A stretch of 64,000 nt of DNA from Hyphomicrobiales bacterium. Its GTDB lineage: Bacteria > Pseudomonadota > Alphaproteobacteria > Rhizobiales > Rhizobiaceae. This document shows, piece by piece, positions 1 through 8,381 of the stretch. The DNA is taken from assembly GCA_900471485.1 (NCBI GenBank), contig UCEU01000001.1, positions 248,001 through 312,000 on the forward strand, given 5' to 3'. The position numbers and the translations under genes were made by a program. The first letter of the stretch is position 1. Every line of letters starts with the position of its first letter. The notes under the pieces were generated by a model, which worked only from the letters and a program-made list of their open reading frames with translations, made no database searches and was not told the DNA's origin.

Positions 1-2332
1 GTTCGCCCATGATGGCGCGAATGCGGTCCGATGCGTCCGCCTGCTGGTAGGCGATGCGGCCGAAGAGCACGTTGTCCATCAGGCTGGCGGACGAGATGAA
101 ATGCTCGGGATCGTATCGCTCGATGACGGCGGCGAGATCATCGGGGATGTTCTCGTGGAACTGCTTGCGGGCGCTGACGATCTTGTCCATCAGCTCGTTG
201 CTCAAGAGGCCGAAACGATGCCGCGGCTCGATGTAGGCGAAGCTAAGGCGGATGATCGCGGACCGCTCTTCGGGTGCCGCGTCGTCGAACTTCCGGCTCT
301 GCAGTTTCTGCAACAGGGCCTGATAGGTCGGGATGTCATCCGGCGTCATGAAGGTCAGCTGCTGGAAGAACGGATGATCCGGCGGCAGGTCGTGGAAGAG
401 TTCCACGGCGTTCTCCGCGATTTCCAGGCCCATGGCGTAGAGATCGTTGCTGAGGCCCGTATCGCGGAACAGCGTCTGGAAATAGGGGTGCGCGGCGAGC
501 CGCCGGTTGTTCATCATCGGTCGCCGCATCGAGCCGAACAGCAGGTTTTCGCCGACGGTCGCCTGTACGTTGTAGGCGTCGAAATCGAATGGCACGACGA
601 TGTTGCCGAGGCCGGTGTCCTGCATCTGCTTTCGAAGCGCGGCGCGCAGGTCGACGATATGCGAGGCAAGCGCCACGTGCACGCCGGTATTGACATTGGA
701 ACGCAATGCCAGGTCGAGAATATCCTGCGAAATCAGCACGGCGTCGAGTACCGGGCGGATCGCTGCCAGCAGGTCTTCGGGCCCGGTGGCGCCTGCCGAA
801 TTATAATCGACCCAGTCGCTGTTCAGATCGAGCGTCGGGTTGCCTGCCTTCACGGCTTCTGCGGCGTGCCACTTTGCTTCTGTCGCCATCCGCTCGTCAT
901 AGGCGGGCTTCGTCAGAGGGGCATGCTTCAGGCCGTAGAGCAGATTGTCGCGTAGCGTGCCGTGGAAGAAATAGGTGTCCGCCGAGGCGTAGGAGATGCG
1001 CCGTCCGGTGACCGATTCCGGCAGCTCGAGCAGGTCGTGGCCGTCGATCGTGATACGACCGGAATCGGGCCAGGCGATGCGACCCAGCGCTTCGGCGAAA
1101 GCCTCTGCGCCGCTGCTGTTCGGACCGACCACGGCGACGGTTTCGTTGGGCTTGATCTCGACGGAGACATGATCGACCAGGCGCGCGCCGCTGTCGTCGC
1201 TGAGCGAAAGGTTCGTCACGACAAGCGGAGCTGTCAGGCCGACGACGGCTGCGGTCGGGATGTCGTGGATCTTGCTGTCGATCAGCGGCTCGATGTTGAA
1301 CTGCTCGTAGACCTGCTGGTACTTGACCTGCACGTCCTGGCGCATCTGATCCCAGTCGATCAGTTCCTTCAGCGGGCCGGGAAGATCCTTGTAAGCACTG
1401 ATGACGGCGACGAGCTGGCCGATGTCGAGCCGGCCCTGCAGCGCCAGATAGCCGCCGATCGCGTAAAACAGGAACGGCGTCACCTGAGCGAGGAAATTGT
1501 TCAGGAATTTGACCAGGAACTTCCACTGATAGAGGTCGTAGCGGATCGAGAAGATCAGCCCCAGGCGGGTGGCGATATCGGCGCGTTCGAGGTTCGACGT
1601 GTCGTTGCCGTGGATCGTGCCGATACCGTCGACGATTTCGCCGACGCGGCCGGAGAGTTCGCGTGCAGTCAGCTGGCGCTGGCGGCCGAGTTCGAGCAGG
1701 CGCCGGCGCATGCGCGGGATGATAACGGCTTGTACCCCGACGATGGCGGCGGCGATCATGCCCAGCCAGAAGTTCTGGACGATGATGAAGGCGAGTGCCG
1801 TCAGAGCCTGGCCACCCAGCAGGGCGGGCGCCACGAAGGCATCGCCGGTGAAGCCGCCCATCGGCTCGACTTCATCCTTGATCATCGTCGCGATTTCGGC
1901 CGACTTCACACGCTTGAAGTGATTGGGCGGGAAGCGCAGCACCCGGTCGATCAGCTCGAAGCGAATGCGCCGAAGCATACGTTCGCCGAGGCGGCCCTTG
2001 TAGGTGTTGATATAGAACTTGAAGAGGCCGTTCAGCACGACCAGTGCCAGAAACACCAGGCTCAAGGCCATCAGCATCTGCTGGCGACCGAGCGAGAATC
2101 CCTCGAAAAACTCGACATGACCGATAAACGGAAGGTCGTAGGCGAGGTGCATGAACTTCTGGGTCGCACCTTCGCCTTCGAAACCCGATCCCTGGATCGG
2201 TCCGTTGACGATCTGCTTCGGCAGATCGAAGGAGAGGAAGTAGGGTATCATCGATACGGCAACGACAGTCAGAATCCAGAGCTGCTGCAGCCGGGTATTC
2301 GACCAGATGTACCGAGCGAGACTTTTTTCCAT
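1..2332 (-). CDS. ABC transporter, fused membrane and degenerate ATP-binding domains (3' end outside window)
   Basis: The frame is open from ATG 2332 to the left edge: 777 codons are present and the C-terminus is missing. A stop lies four codons upstream, which fixes the start. Residues 1 to about 330 are hydrophobic and look like an ABC exporter membrane domain. The ATP-binding domain follows, but its Walker A (residues 403-410, GPNSSGAE) lacks the essential lysine. After a Q-loop-like region (TLRDNLLYG, about 460), where a signature and Walker B would be expected some 80 residues on, there are over 300 residues of extra sequence. Motifs of the form xNLLFG or xNVLFG recur near residues 593 and 751, as if the post-Q-loop segment were duplicated. 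The signature and Walker B may lie beyond the edge. It follows three glycosyltransferase genes, so export or regulation of a glycan is a reasonable inference. ABC family membership is secure; active ATP hydrolysis is doubtful. Confidence 0.85.
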   Translation of the reverse strand, partial: MEKSLARYIWSNTRLQQLWILTVVAVSMIPYFLSFDLPKQIVNGPIQGSGFEGEGATQKFMHLAYDLPFIGHVEFFEGFSLGRQQMLMALSLVFLALVVLNGLFKFYINTYKGRLGERMLRRIRFELIDRVLRFPPNHFKRVKSAEIATMIKDEVEPMGGFTGDAFVAPALLGGQALTALAFIIVQNFWLGMIAAAIVGVQAVIIPRMRRRLLELGRQRQLTARELSGRVGEIVDGIGTIHGNDTSNLERADIATRLGLIFSIRYDLYQWKFLVKFLNNFLAQVTPFLFYAIGGYLALQGRLDIGQLVAVISAYKDLPGPLKELIDWDQMRQDVQVKYQQVYEQFNIEPLIDSKIHDIPTAAVVGLTAPLVVTNLSLSDDSGARLVDHVSVEIKPNETVAVVGPNSSGAEAFAEALGRIAWPDSGRITIDGHDLLELPESVTGRRISYASADTYFFHGTLRDNLLYGLKHAPLTKPAYDERMATEAKWHAAEAVKAGNPTLDLNSDWVDYNSAGATGPEDLLAAIRPVLDAVLISQDILDLALRSNVNTGVHVALASHIVDLRAALRKQMQDTGLGNIVVPFDFDAYNVQATVGENLLFGSMRRPMMNNRRLAAHPYFQTLFRDTGLSNDLYAMGLEIAENAVELFHDLPPDHPFFQQLTFMTPDDIPTYQALLQKLQSRKFDDAAPEERSAIIRLSFAYIEPRHRFGLLSNELMDKIVSARKQFHENIPDDLAAVIERYDPEHFISSASLMDNVLFGRIAYQQADASDRIRAIMGE

Positions 2333-2524
2333 TGCTAACCGTCAGTTGCCGGGAATCTGGGCAGTGAACCTGTGGCTGGGACGGGAAAGGAATGCCACGA
2401 ACAGGACCATGCAACCGGACTACCGGATATCATAACGAAAACAACGCAGGCGGCTTGCACCCGCTGCGCCGATTCTCGCCGGAAAAACATTTATATCATA
2501 GGAATTTCATAAAGCGCGAGGGGT

Positions 2525-3658
2525 TCAGCCAATCATCGAGCGAATGATCGCGGCTGTTTTCTCGGCACCGTTGAGATCAAGTAACACCTCGCCTTTTCGC
2601 CGCGACGCAAGCGCGTCCTCGACGGCCTTACCAACCAGAGCGGGTGTAAGCTGCCCTTCCGGCAGGACGTCGGCAAGGCCCAGCGCCTTCAGGCGCTCGG
2701 CGCGGACGGTTTGCTCGGTCTCGCCGCCGGCGACGAAGGGAATGAGGATGGAGCGGCAATCCGTCTGCAAGAGGTCGCCAACGGTGTTGTAGCCCGCCTG
2801 CGAGATCGAAACCCGGGCGCCACGCAACAGCGAGGGAAAGTCCTTGCGGAAGCGTACCAGCGTCGCGTTCGGCGGCGTCATTTCCGCGAGTGCCGCGAAA
2901 TCCGTCTCGGCGAGATTGGGACCGCTGATCAGCAGCCACTGCAGGTCGGACGGCAGAGTGGAAGCGGCATCGCAGGCCGCGCGCAACAGATCAAGCCCGA
3001 CGGCGCCGCCACCTGCGGAAGCGATCACGTCGAACACTTCCGTTGGCTCAGGCGCGCGTGGCGCGACCACCATGCCGGTATAGTGGATCTTTGTCGCGAT
3101 CTCGCTCACCAGCGGAAACGTATCCTGAAGCTCGACAAAGCTTGGATCGCCATGAACCAGGATGCCGTCGAAATGCTTCCGCACCAACGAGACTGTTTCC
3201 TCGTCGCGTCCCGGCTTGCGGTTCTCCTGGAGGATGTCGCGCACCGAACTCAGCAGCTTCGGTCGCGGATTGGCGTTTTCGATCGCGTCGAGAAGCGGCA
3301 GCAGTTCGAAGCGCATTTGCCGCCGACCGAAGGGAAACGCCTCGATGATGACGACATCCGGTGTAGCATCGCGGAAAGCCTGCAGCAGCAGGTCGCGGCG
3401 TCTTTCCAGAAACGCGGTATCCGCCGCAACCCCATTGGCGTCCGCTAGGCCGGAAAAGCCGGCGTTGCTGGCAACCACCGGCGGCAGCGCGATCGTCTTG
3501 ACGCCGTCGCCGGGAAAGCCCGGAACGGGAAGGCCGCCGGTGACGACGGTGACGTCGCACCCGTCTTTGGCAAGCGCGTTGGCGATGCGGCTGGCGCGGG
3601 CGATATGCCCGATCCCCAACAGATGCTGGACGTAGAAGAGAATCCTTGGAGCGCTCAT
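2525..3658 (-). CDS. MurG-like glycosyltransferase (GT-B fold)
   Basis: Predicted 377-aa cytoplasmic or membrane-associated glycosyltransferase. The N-terminus carries a GIGHxxR motif (about residues 14-20), as in MurG and related UDP-sugar enzymes. The C-terminal half has QAGYNT (about 287-292), followed by an E/Q-rich nucleotide-sugar loop (AGGETEQ). The start at 3658 is preferred because its ATG overlaps the stop of the upstream gene as ATGA, typical of translational coupling. A start five codons upstream is open but would overlap more. It is paralogous to the gene at 4914-6122 (same two motifs). It is the third glycosyltransferase in a row and precedes the degenerate ABC protein by 192 bp. 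Donor and acceptor are not evident. Confidence 0.82.
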   Translation of the reverse strand: MSAPRILFYVQHLLGIGHIARASRIANALAKDGCDVTVVTGGLPVPGFPGDGVKTIALPPVVASNAGFSGLADANGVAADTAFLERRRDLLLQAFRDATPDVVIIEAFPFGRRQMRFELLPLLDAIENANPRPKLLSSVRDILQENRKPGRDEETVSLVRKHFDGILVHGDPSFVELQDTFPLVSEIATKIHYTGMVVAPRAPEPTEVFDVIASAGGGAVGLDLLRAACDAASTLPSDLQWLLISGPNLAETDFAALAEMTPPNATLVRFRKDFPSLLRGARVSISQAGYNTVGDLLQTDCRSILIPFVAGGETEQTVRAERLKALGLADVLPEGQLTPALVGKAVEDALASRRKGEVLLDLNGAEKTAAIIRSMIG

Positions 3659-4917
3659 GATGCCCTCTGCCATTCCTGTTCGAAGAGCTCGCTCAGCTGC
3701 CGGATGCTGGAGTGATAGTCGAAATGCTCGCGCACGCGTCGTTCGGCGGCATCGCCGAGCCGTGCCCGCAACGAGGGATCTCGGATCGCTTCCAGCATTG
3801 CTGTCGCCAGCGCCTCTGGATTTTCAGGCGGCACGATCAGGCCGTTCTCGTGATCCGTCAGCAATTCGGGCACACCCGATAGCGAGGTCGAGAGACAGGG
3901 AAGGCGCTGGCTGGATGCCTCGACCAACACGTTTGGCAGCCCGTCACGATCGCCATTGACCGCGATGCGGCATGCGAGAACGAAGAGATCGGCGCGGCGG
4001 TAGTGGTCGAGAACGTCTTCCTGCGCCAAGGCACCCTTCCAGGTGATCTTGTCGGCAAGTCCGAGTTCTGCCGCCAGGGCCTTGAGCTTCGCCAAGTTGT
4101 CGCCTCCGCCGATATGCTCGAAACGCCAGTGCAGGTCCGGCGGGAGCAGGGCCAGCGCGCGCAGCAGCGTGTCATATCCCTTCTTCTCGACGGCACGGCC
4201 GACGCTGAGGATCAGCGCCGGCTTGTCGGGATCGCTGCCGTCACTTTGCGATCGCGCGCCGGCGAAGTGACCGAAGCGGGCGAGGTCGAGCCCGTGATAA
4301 CTCAGATGCACCGCATCCGGCCGCGATGTCAGCGTCCGCATGTGCTCATAGCCGCTGTGGGTGCAAGTTACCGCCCAGCGCGCGCTGGAAAGCTTCTCGT
4401 TCAGCTCCCAATCCGGCGAGGTCCAGATGTCCTTGGCATGGGCCGAACAGGTCCATGGCACGCCGGTGATGATGCTGGCATATTCCGCGACCGACGCGGG
4501 CGTATGGATGAAGTGGGCGTGGAGCCAGGCGCCATTATCCGGCCACTCGCGAGCAAGTACCAGCGCCTGTCCCAGCCGCCTGAACCGGTTGCGGGAGATA
4601 TCGCGCGGCAAATCCTTCAGGAAGCGCCTGATCAGAGCTCCGAAACCCTGCCTCCTGAATCCGGCGAACAGGCCTTTCAGCACGCGGATCGGCTCCTCGT
4701 GGAGATATTCCGGGAGATAGACGACGCGCGCCTTGATTTCGTCGTGCACCGGATGCCGTTTCTTGTCGGTCGGCCGGCGCATCGATATGAGGGTCAGGTC
4801 GAACCCGGCCTTTTCGAGACCAAGCAGTTCCTGTGCGATGAAGGTTTCCGAAAGGCGAGGATAGCCCTTCAGGACAACGAGTATCCGGCGGCGGTGCGGC
4901 AATGCTGTGCTCTTCAC
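3655..4917 (-). CDS. GT4-family glycosyltransferase
   Basis: Predicted 420-aa retaining glycosyltransferase of the GT-B, GT4 type, resembling capsule and exopolysaccharide enzymes such as the WcaL group. The N-terminal domain has GYPRLSETFI near residue 20 and a HAHFIHTPAS segment. The C-terminal domain has the usual VGRxVEKKG strand and the acidic donor-binding region LPNVLVEASSQ with a downstream GVPEL. The start is a GTG at 4917: the sequence GTGA overlaps the stop of the preceding gene by four bases, so the pair is probably translationally coupled. The stop overlaps the next start in the same way. It sits between two MurG-like genes in a tightly packed minus-strand run. Confidence 0.86.
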   Translation of the reverse strand: MKSTALPHRRRILVVLKGYPRLSETFIAQELLGLEKAGFDLTLISMRRPTDKKRHPVHDEIKARVVYLPEYLHEEPIRVLKGLFAGFRRQGFGALIRRFLKDLPRDISRNRFRRLGQALVLAREWPDNGAWLHAHFIHTPASVAEYASIITGVPWTCSAHAKDIWTSPDWELNEKLSSARWAVTCTHSGYEHMRTLTSRPDAVHLSYHGLDLARFGHFAGARSQSDGSDPDKPALILSVGRAVEKKGYDTLLRALALLPPDLHWRFEHIGGGDNLAKLKALAAELGLADKITWKGALAQEDVLDHYRRADLFVLACRIAVNGDRDGLPNVLVEASSQRLPCLSTSLSGVPELLTDHENGLIVPPENPEALATAMLEAIRDPSLRARLGDAAERRVREHFDYHSSIRQLSELFEQEWQRAS

Positions 4918-6122
4918 TCGGCGCCGACGACCGACAGGTGCCGACCGCGATTGTCGAGCCAGTGGCCCACGGTCTGCGAGATATGGTTCAGACCCTCGAG
5001 CTGCATGTTCGAGCCGCTCTTGGACGGAGGCAGGCGATCCGGCAGCCGCTTTAGCGCGTCGGCCATGACCGTCGGGTCAGCCGATTGGTCCGGAAGCAGC
5101 ATGTCGACGAGGCCGAGTTCGCTTGCGCGCTGCGCCCGCAGCAACTGTTCCTCGCGCGGCTTGACGCGTGGCACGATCAGCGCCGGCTTGTCGAACGAGA
5201 GGATCTCGCAATAGGTGTTGTAGCCACCCATCGCCACCACCCCAGTAGCGCCGGCAATCAATTCTTCCATGTTGTTGTCGAACTCGATCACCTCGATATA
5301 GGGGATCTTCGCGCCCTTGCCGACAAGCCGTGTCCGCTCGGCGACCGGCATATACGGACCAAGGACAACCAGCGCCTTCTGCTGCAGGGTCGGATCGTGC
5401 TCGTAGGCGTTCATCACGTCCTCGACCAGATCGGAACCATCGCCGCCACCGCCTGTCGTGACGAGGATGTAGTTATCCGTTCGGGCGTTGATCGAGGTCT
5501 TGTTGGTTGAAACGCTGCGCTGCAGGAAGCCGACGAAATCCATCTTGCGACGAACGCTTGCGGGCACATCGAGGCCGACGAGCGGGTCATAGAAATCCGG
5601 CGGGCCATAGACCCAGACCGAATCGTAATATTGGTCGATCTTTTCCATGATGCCGTTTCGCTTCCACTCGGCGTCGAGCAGGTGCGGCGCGTCCATGATC
5701 TCGCGCAGACCGAGCACGAGGGTCGCGCCGCGGGCCTTCAGATAGGCGAGCGTGTCCTCGACTTCGCCCTTCAGTCCCATCGGCTCCTTGTCGACGATGA
5801 AGATATCGGGCTGAAAGGTCTCCGCCGTGTGGCGGATGCTGGCTTCGCGCATCTTCAGCGTTTCGTGCAGGTCGATGTGGCTTGCCATCGACGTGTATTC
5901 GCCGTTGCGCAGCTTGATCACGCTCGGGATCTTCACGAAGTCGACGCGGGCACGGTAATCGAAGGCGCCGGCGATCGTCGCGCCGGATATGATCAGAATA
6001 TTGAGGCCGCGATAATCCTCGACGAGGGCGTGCGCGATCGTCCGACACCGGCGCAAATGGCCGAGCCCGAACGTATCGTGGCTGTACATGAGGATGCGGG
6101 CATCTTCCAGGCGCCGGGCCAT
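4914..6122 (-). CDS. MurG-like glycosyltransferase
   Basis: Predicted 402-aa GT-B glycosyltransferase. The N-terminal motif FGLGHLRR (residues 18-25) and the C-terminal GGYNTYCE with a following PRxxPREEQ loop match MurG-type nucleotide-sugar binding. The frame is open to 6230, but ATG 6122 is chosen because AGAAGGA stands eight or so bases ahead of it, whereas the longest frame would run into the permease gene. ATG 6149 is an alternative. A glycine-rich stretch (TTGGGGDG, about residue 230) resembles the domain linker of this group. It is the first of three glycosyltransferases and begins 85 bp after the peptide-type permease. It is the paralogue of the gene at 2525-3658. Confidence 0.83.
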   Translation of the reverse strand: MARRLEDARILMYSHDTFGLGHLRRCRTIAHALVEDYRGLNILIISGATIAGAFDYRARVDFVKIPSVIKLRNGEYTSMASHIDLHETLKMREASIRHTAETFQPDIFIVDKEPMGLKGEVEDTLAYLKARGATLVLGLREIMDAPHLLDAEWKRNGIMEKIDQYYDSVWVYGPPDFYDPLVGLDVPASVRRKMDFVGFLQRSVSTNKTSINARTDNYILVTTGGGGDGSDLVEDVMNAYEHDPTLQQKALVVLGPYMPVAERTRLVGKGAKIPYIEVIEFDNNMEELIAGATGVVAMGGYNTYCEILSFDKPALIVPRVKPREEQLLRAQRASELGLVDMLLPDQSADPTVMADALKRLPDRLPPSKSGSNMQLEGLNHISQTVGHWLDNRGRHLSVVGAE

Positions 6123-6207
6123 GGTCAATCCTTCTGGGCTGTATGTCATACGAGCTCCGTCGATCTCAACTGGCCGCAAGGGACCGGACAAGCCGTCGGG
6201 CTGCCGG

Positions 6208-7380
6208 CTATTTGTAGGGATCAGCCGCATCGCGCAACCCGTCTCCCAGAAAGTTGAACGCCAAAATCACCAAGACCACAGGTATAATCGGAAAAAGCAG
6301 CCAGGGGTAGAAGGCAATGACGCTGACACTCTTCGCCTCCGTCAACAGGATGCCCCAGCTGGTGATCGGCGGTCGAAGGCCGAGTCCGAGGAAGCTCAGC
6401 GCGGTCTCGCCGAGGATCATTCCCGGAATGGAAATCGTTGCCGAAGCAATGAGATGCGACATGAAGCCGGGCACGAGATGCCGGCCGATGATGCGCGGCG
6501 TGCTCGCCCCCATCAACTGCGCCGCCTGCACGTAATCTTCCTCGCGAAGGGCCAGAAGCTTCGAGCGAACGGCGCGGGCCAGCCCCGTCCAGTCGATGAT
6601 GCCGAGAATGACCGTGATCCCGAAATAGATGACGATCGGGCTCCAGGTGACCGGCATGATCGCCGCCAACGCCATCCACAAGGGCAGGCTTGGCAACGAT
6701 TGCAGCACTTCGATCATGCGTTGGACGATGAGATCGAAAACGCCACCACGATAGCCGGCAAGACCGCCGATGACGATGCCGAGGCAGAAGCTGATGGCGA
6801 TGCCGATCAGGCCGATGGTGAGCGAGATACGCGCGCCGTAAAGAATGCGCGAGAGCACGTCTCGGCCAAGACGGTCGGTGCCGAGCAGGAACATCTGGCC
6901 GCCGACGGCGGGGCAGACCAGGTGACGGTCGGACGGGATGACGCCCCAGAGCTTGTAGGCGTCGCCGCGGCAGAAGAAGCGGATCTTCTGTACGTCGTTC
7001 GGCCGGTCAGCATAGAGCCGGTGCAGCGTATCGAGGTCGAGCGACATGCTGCGGCCATAGACGAAGGGGCCGACGAATTGGCCTTCGTTGAAGAAATGCA
7101 CACGCTGCGGCGGCGCGTGGATGAATTCCACGTTCTTGGTGTGCAGCCCGTAGGGCGCCAGGAATTCAACGATGATGATCGACAGATAGACGAGAAGCAG
7201 GAAGATGCCGGAGGCGAGCGCAAGCTTGTGCCGCTTGAACTTCCACCACATCAGCTGCTTTTGCGACGCTAGATGAATGCGCGACTGTGTCGACGTCATC
7301 GTTTCCGTTGCGAACGGATCGAAGGGGGCCGTCGAGACATAATGCGGCATCGGTGCGCCGGGCGGGGGCAAGGGCGACAT
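6208..7380 (-). CDS. Peptide-type ABC transporter permease (OppC/DppC family)
   Basis: Predicted 390-aa inner-membrane permease. One membrane helix near residue 60 is followed by a long periplasmic stretch (about residues 80-180, including CRGD and a conserved GTDRLGRD segment). Then come the remaining helices with the EAA-type loop (LREEDYVQAAQLMGAS). This architecture, with GTDxxGRD before the transport domain, is typical of OppC/DppC/YejE. At 390 aa it is longer than most DppC proteins (about 300) because of the N-terminal and periplasmic extensions. It overlaps the upstream permease stop in a TAATG arrangement, so the two are surely co-translated. Confidence 0.92.
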   Translation of the reverse strand: MSPLPPPGAPMPHYVSTAPFDPFATETMTSTQSRIHLASQKQLMWWKFKRHKLALASGIFLLLVYLSIIIVEFLAPYGLHTKNVEFIHAPPQRVHFFNEGQFVGPFVYGRSMSLDLDTLHRLYADRPNDVQKIRFFCRGDAYKLWGVIPSDRHLVCPAVGGQMFLLGTDRLGRDVLSRILYGARISLTIGLIGIAISFCLGIVIGGLAGYRGGVFDLIVQRMIEVLQSLPSLPLWMALAAIMPVTWSPIVIYFGITVILGIIDWTGLARAVRSKLLALREEDYVQAAQLMGASTPRIIGRHLVPGFMSHLIASATISIPGMILGETALSFLGLGLRPPITSWGILLTEAKSVSVIAFYPWLLFPIIPVVLVILAFNFLGDGLRDAADPYK

Positions 7381-8378
7381 TATTTGGTGCTCCTGCCTTG
7401 AAGACGGATACGGGGATCGAGGAAGCCCAGCGCGATATCGGATACGAGCACGCCGATCACGTTCAGGAACGCCAGAAACATCAGGAAGGAACCGGCGAGG
7501 TACATGTCCTGGCTCTGCAGCGCCTTGATCAGCATCGGACCGGTCGTTTCGAGCGACAGGACGATGGCGACGATTTCAGCGCCGGAGATGATCGAGGGCA
7601 GGATCGAGCCGATGTCGGCGACAAAGAAGTTCAACGCCATGCGCAGCGGATACTTGATGAGCGCGCGCAGCGGCGGCATGCCCTTGGCGCGTGCGGTCAC
7701 CACATATTGCTTCTGCATCTCGTCGAGCAGGTTGGCGCGCAGGCGCCGGATCATGCCGGCGGTCCCGGCGGTGCCGACGATGATGACCGGGATCCATAGG
7801 TGCGACAGGATCGAGCGCGCCTTCTCCCAGCTCATCGGCTCGTTCAGGAACTTCTGGTCCATCAGGTGGCCGATGGAGACGCCGAACCAGATGTTGGCGA
7901 AATACATCAGGATCAGCGCCAGCATGAAGTTGGGAATGGCGATCCCGAGCAGCCCCAGGAAGGTCAGGCCGTAGTCACCCCAGCTATACTGGTGCGTGGC
8001 CGAGTAGATACCGATCGGGAAGGCGATGAGCCACGTGAGCAGGATGGTCGAGAATGACACGAGGATCGTCAGCCACAAACGATCTCCGACCACCTCAGAT
8101 ACCGGCAGCTGGTACTCGAACGAGTAGCCGAAATCTCCATGCAGCATGCCGCCGACCCAGTAGAAGTAGCGCACGATCTCGGGCTTGTCGAAACCGTATT
8201 GCTTTCGAAGCTCTTCAATTTCCTGCAGGTTGGCGCTTTCGCCCTGTGCGCGCAGCTCCGCGATCTGGCTCTCGAAGAAGTCACCCGGCGGCAACTCTAT
8301 GATGGTGAAGACGAGCGCGGAGATGATGAAGAGCGTGGGCACCATGGCGGCGATGCGCCAGAAGATATAACGCAGCAT
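7380..8378 (-). CDS. Peptide-type ABC transporter permease (OppB/DppB family)
   Basis: Predicted 332-aa inner-membrane permease. It starts with the usual N-terminal helix (MLRYIFWRIAAMVPTLFI), has a periplasmic segment with the family's LRKQYGFD-like sequence (about residues 57-66), and then five further helices with the coupling motif VVTARAKGMPP (about 225-235). Length and layout match OppB/DppB. The start ATG lies three bases after the stop of the binding-protein gene and the stop overlaps the next permease start. It should form a heterodimeric pore with the 390-aa permease and couple to the fused ATPase at 10286-12178. Confidence 0.93.
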   Translation of the reverse strand: MLRYIFWRIAAMVPTLFIISALVFTIIELPPGDFFESQIAELRAQGESANLQEIEELRKQYGFDKPEIVRYFYWVGGMLHGDFGYSFEYQLPVSEVVGDRLWLTILVSFSTILLTWLIAFPIGIYSATHQYSWGDYGLTFLGLLGIAIPNFMLALILMYFANIWFGVSIGHLMDQKFLNEPMSWEKARSILSHLWIPVIIVGTAGTAGMIRRLRANLLDEMQKQYVVTARAKGMPPLRALIKYPLRMALNFFVADIGSILPSIISGAEIVAIVLSLETTGPMLIKALQSQDMYLAGSFLMFLAFLNVIGVLVSDIALGFLDPRIRLQGRSTK

Positions 8379-8381
8379 CGC

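Noticed and set aside
897..1526. Minus-strand frame within the ABC gene region
   Set aside because: It is out of frame with the ABC protein and gives an arginine/proline-rich product typical of shadow frames in GC-rich DNA.
962..2338. Plus-strand open frame opposite the left-edge ABC gene
   Set aside because: The minus strand encodes a continuous ABC membrane and ATP-binding protein from 2332; the plus-strand product has no family pattern.
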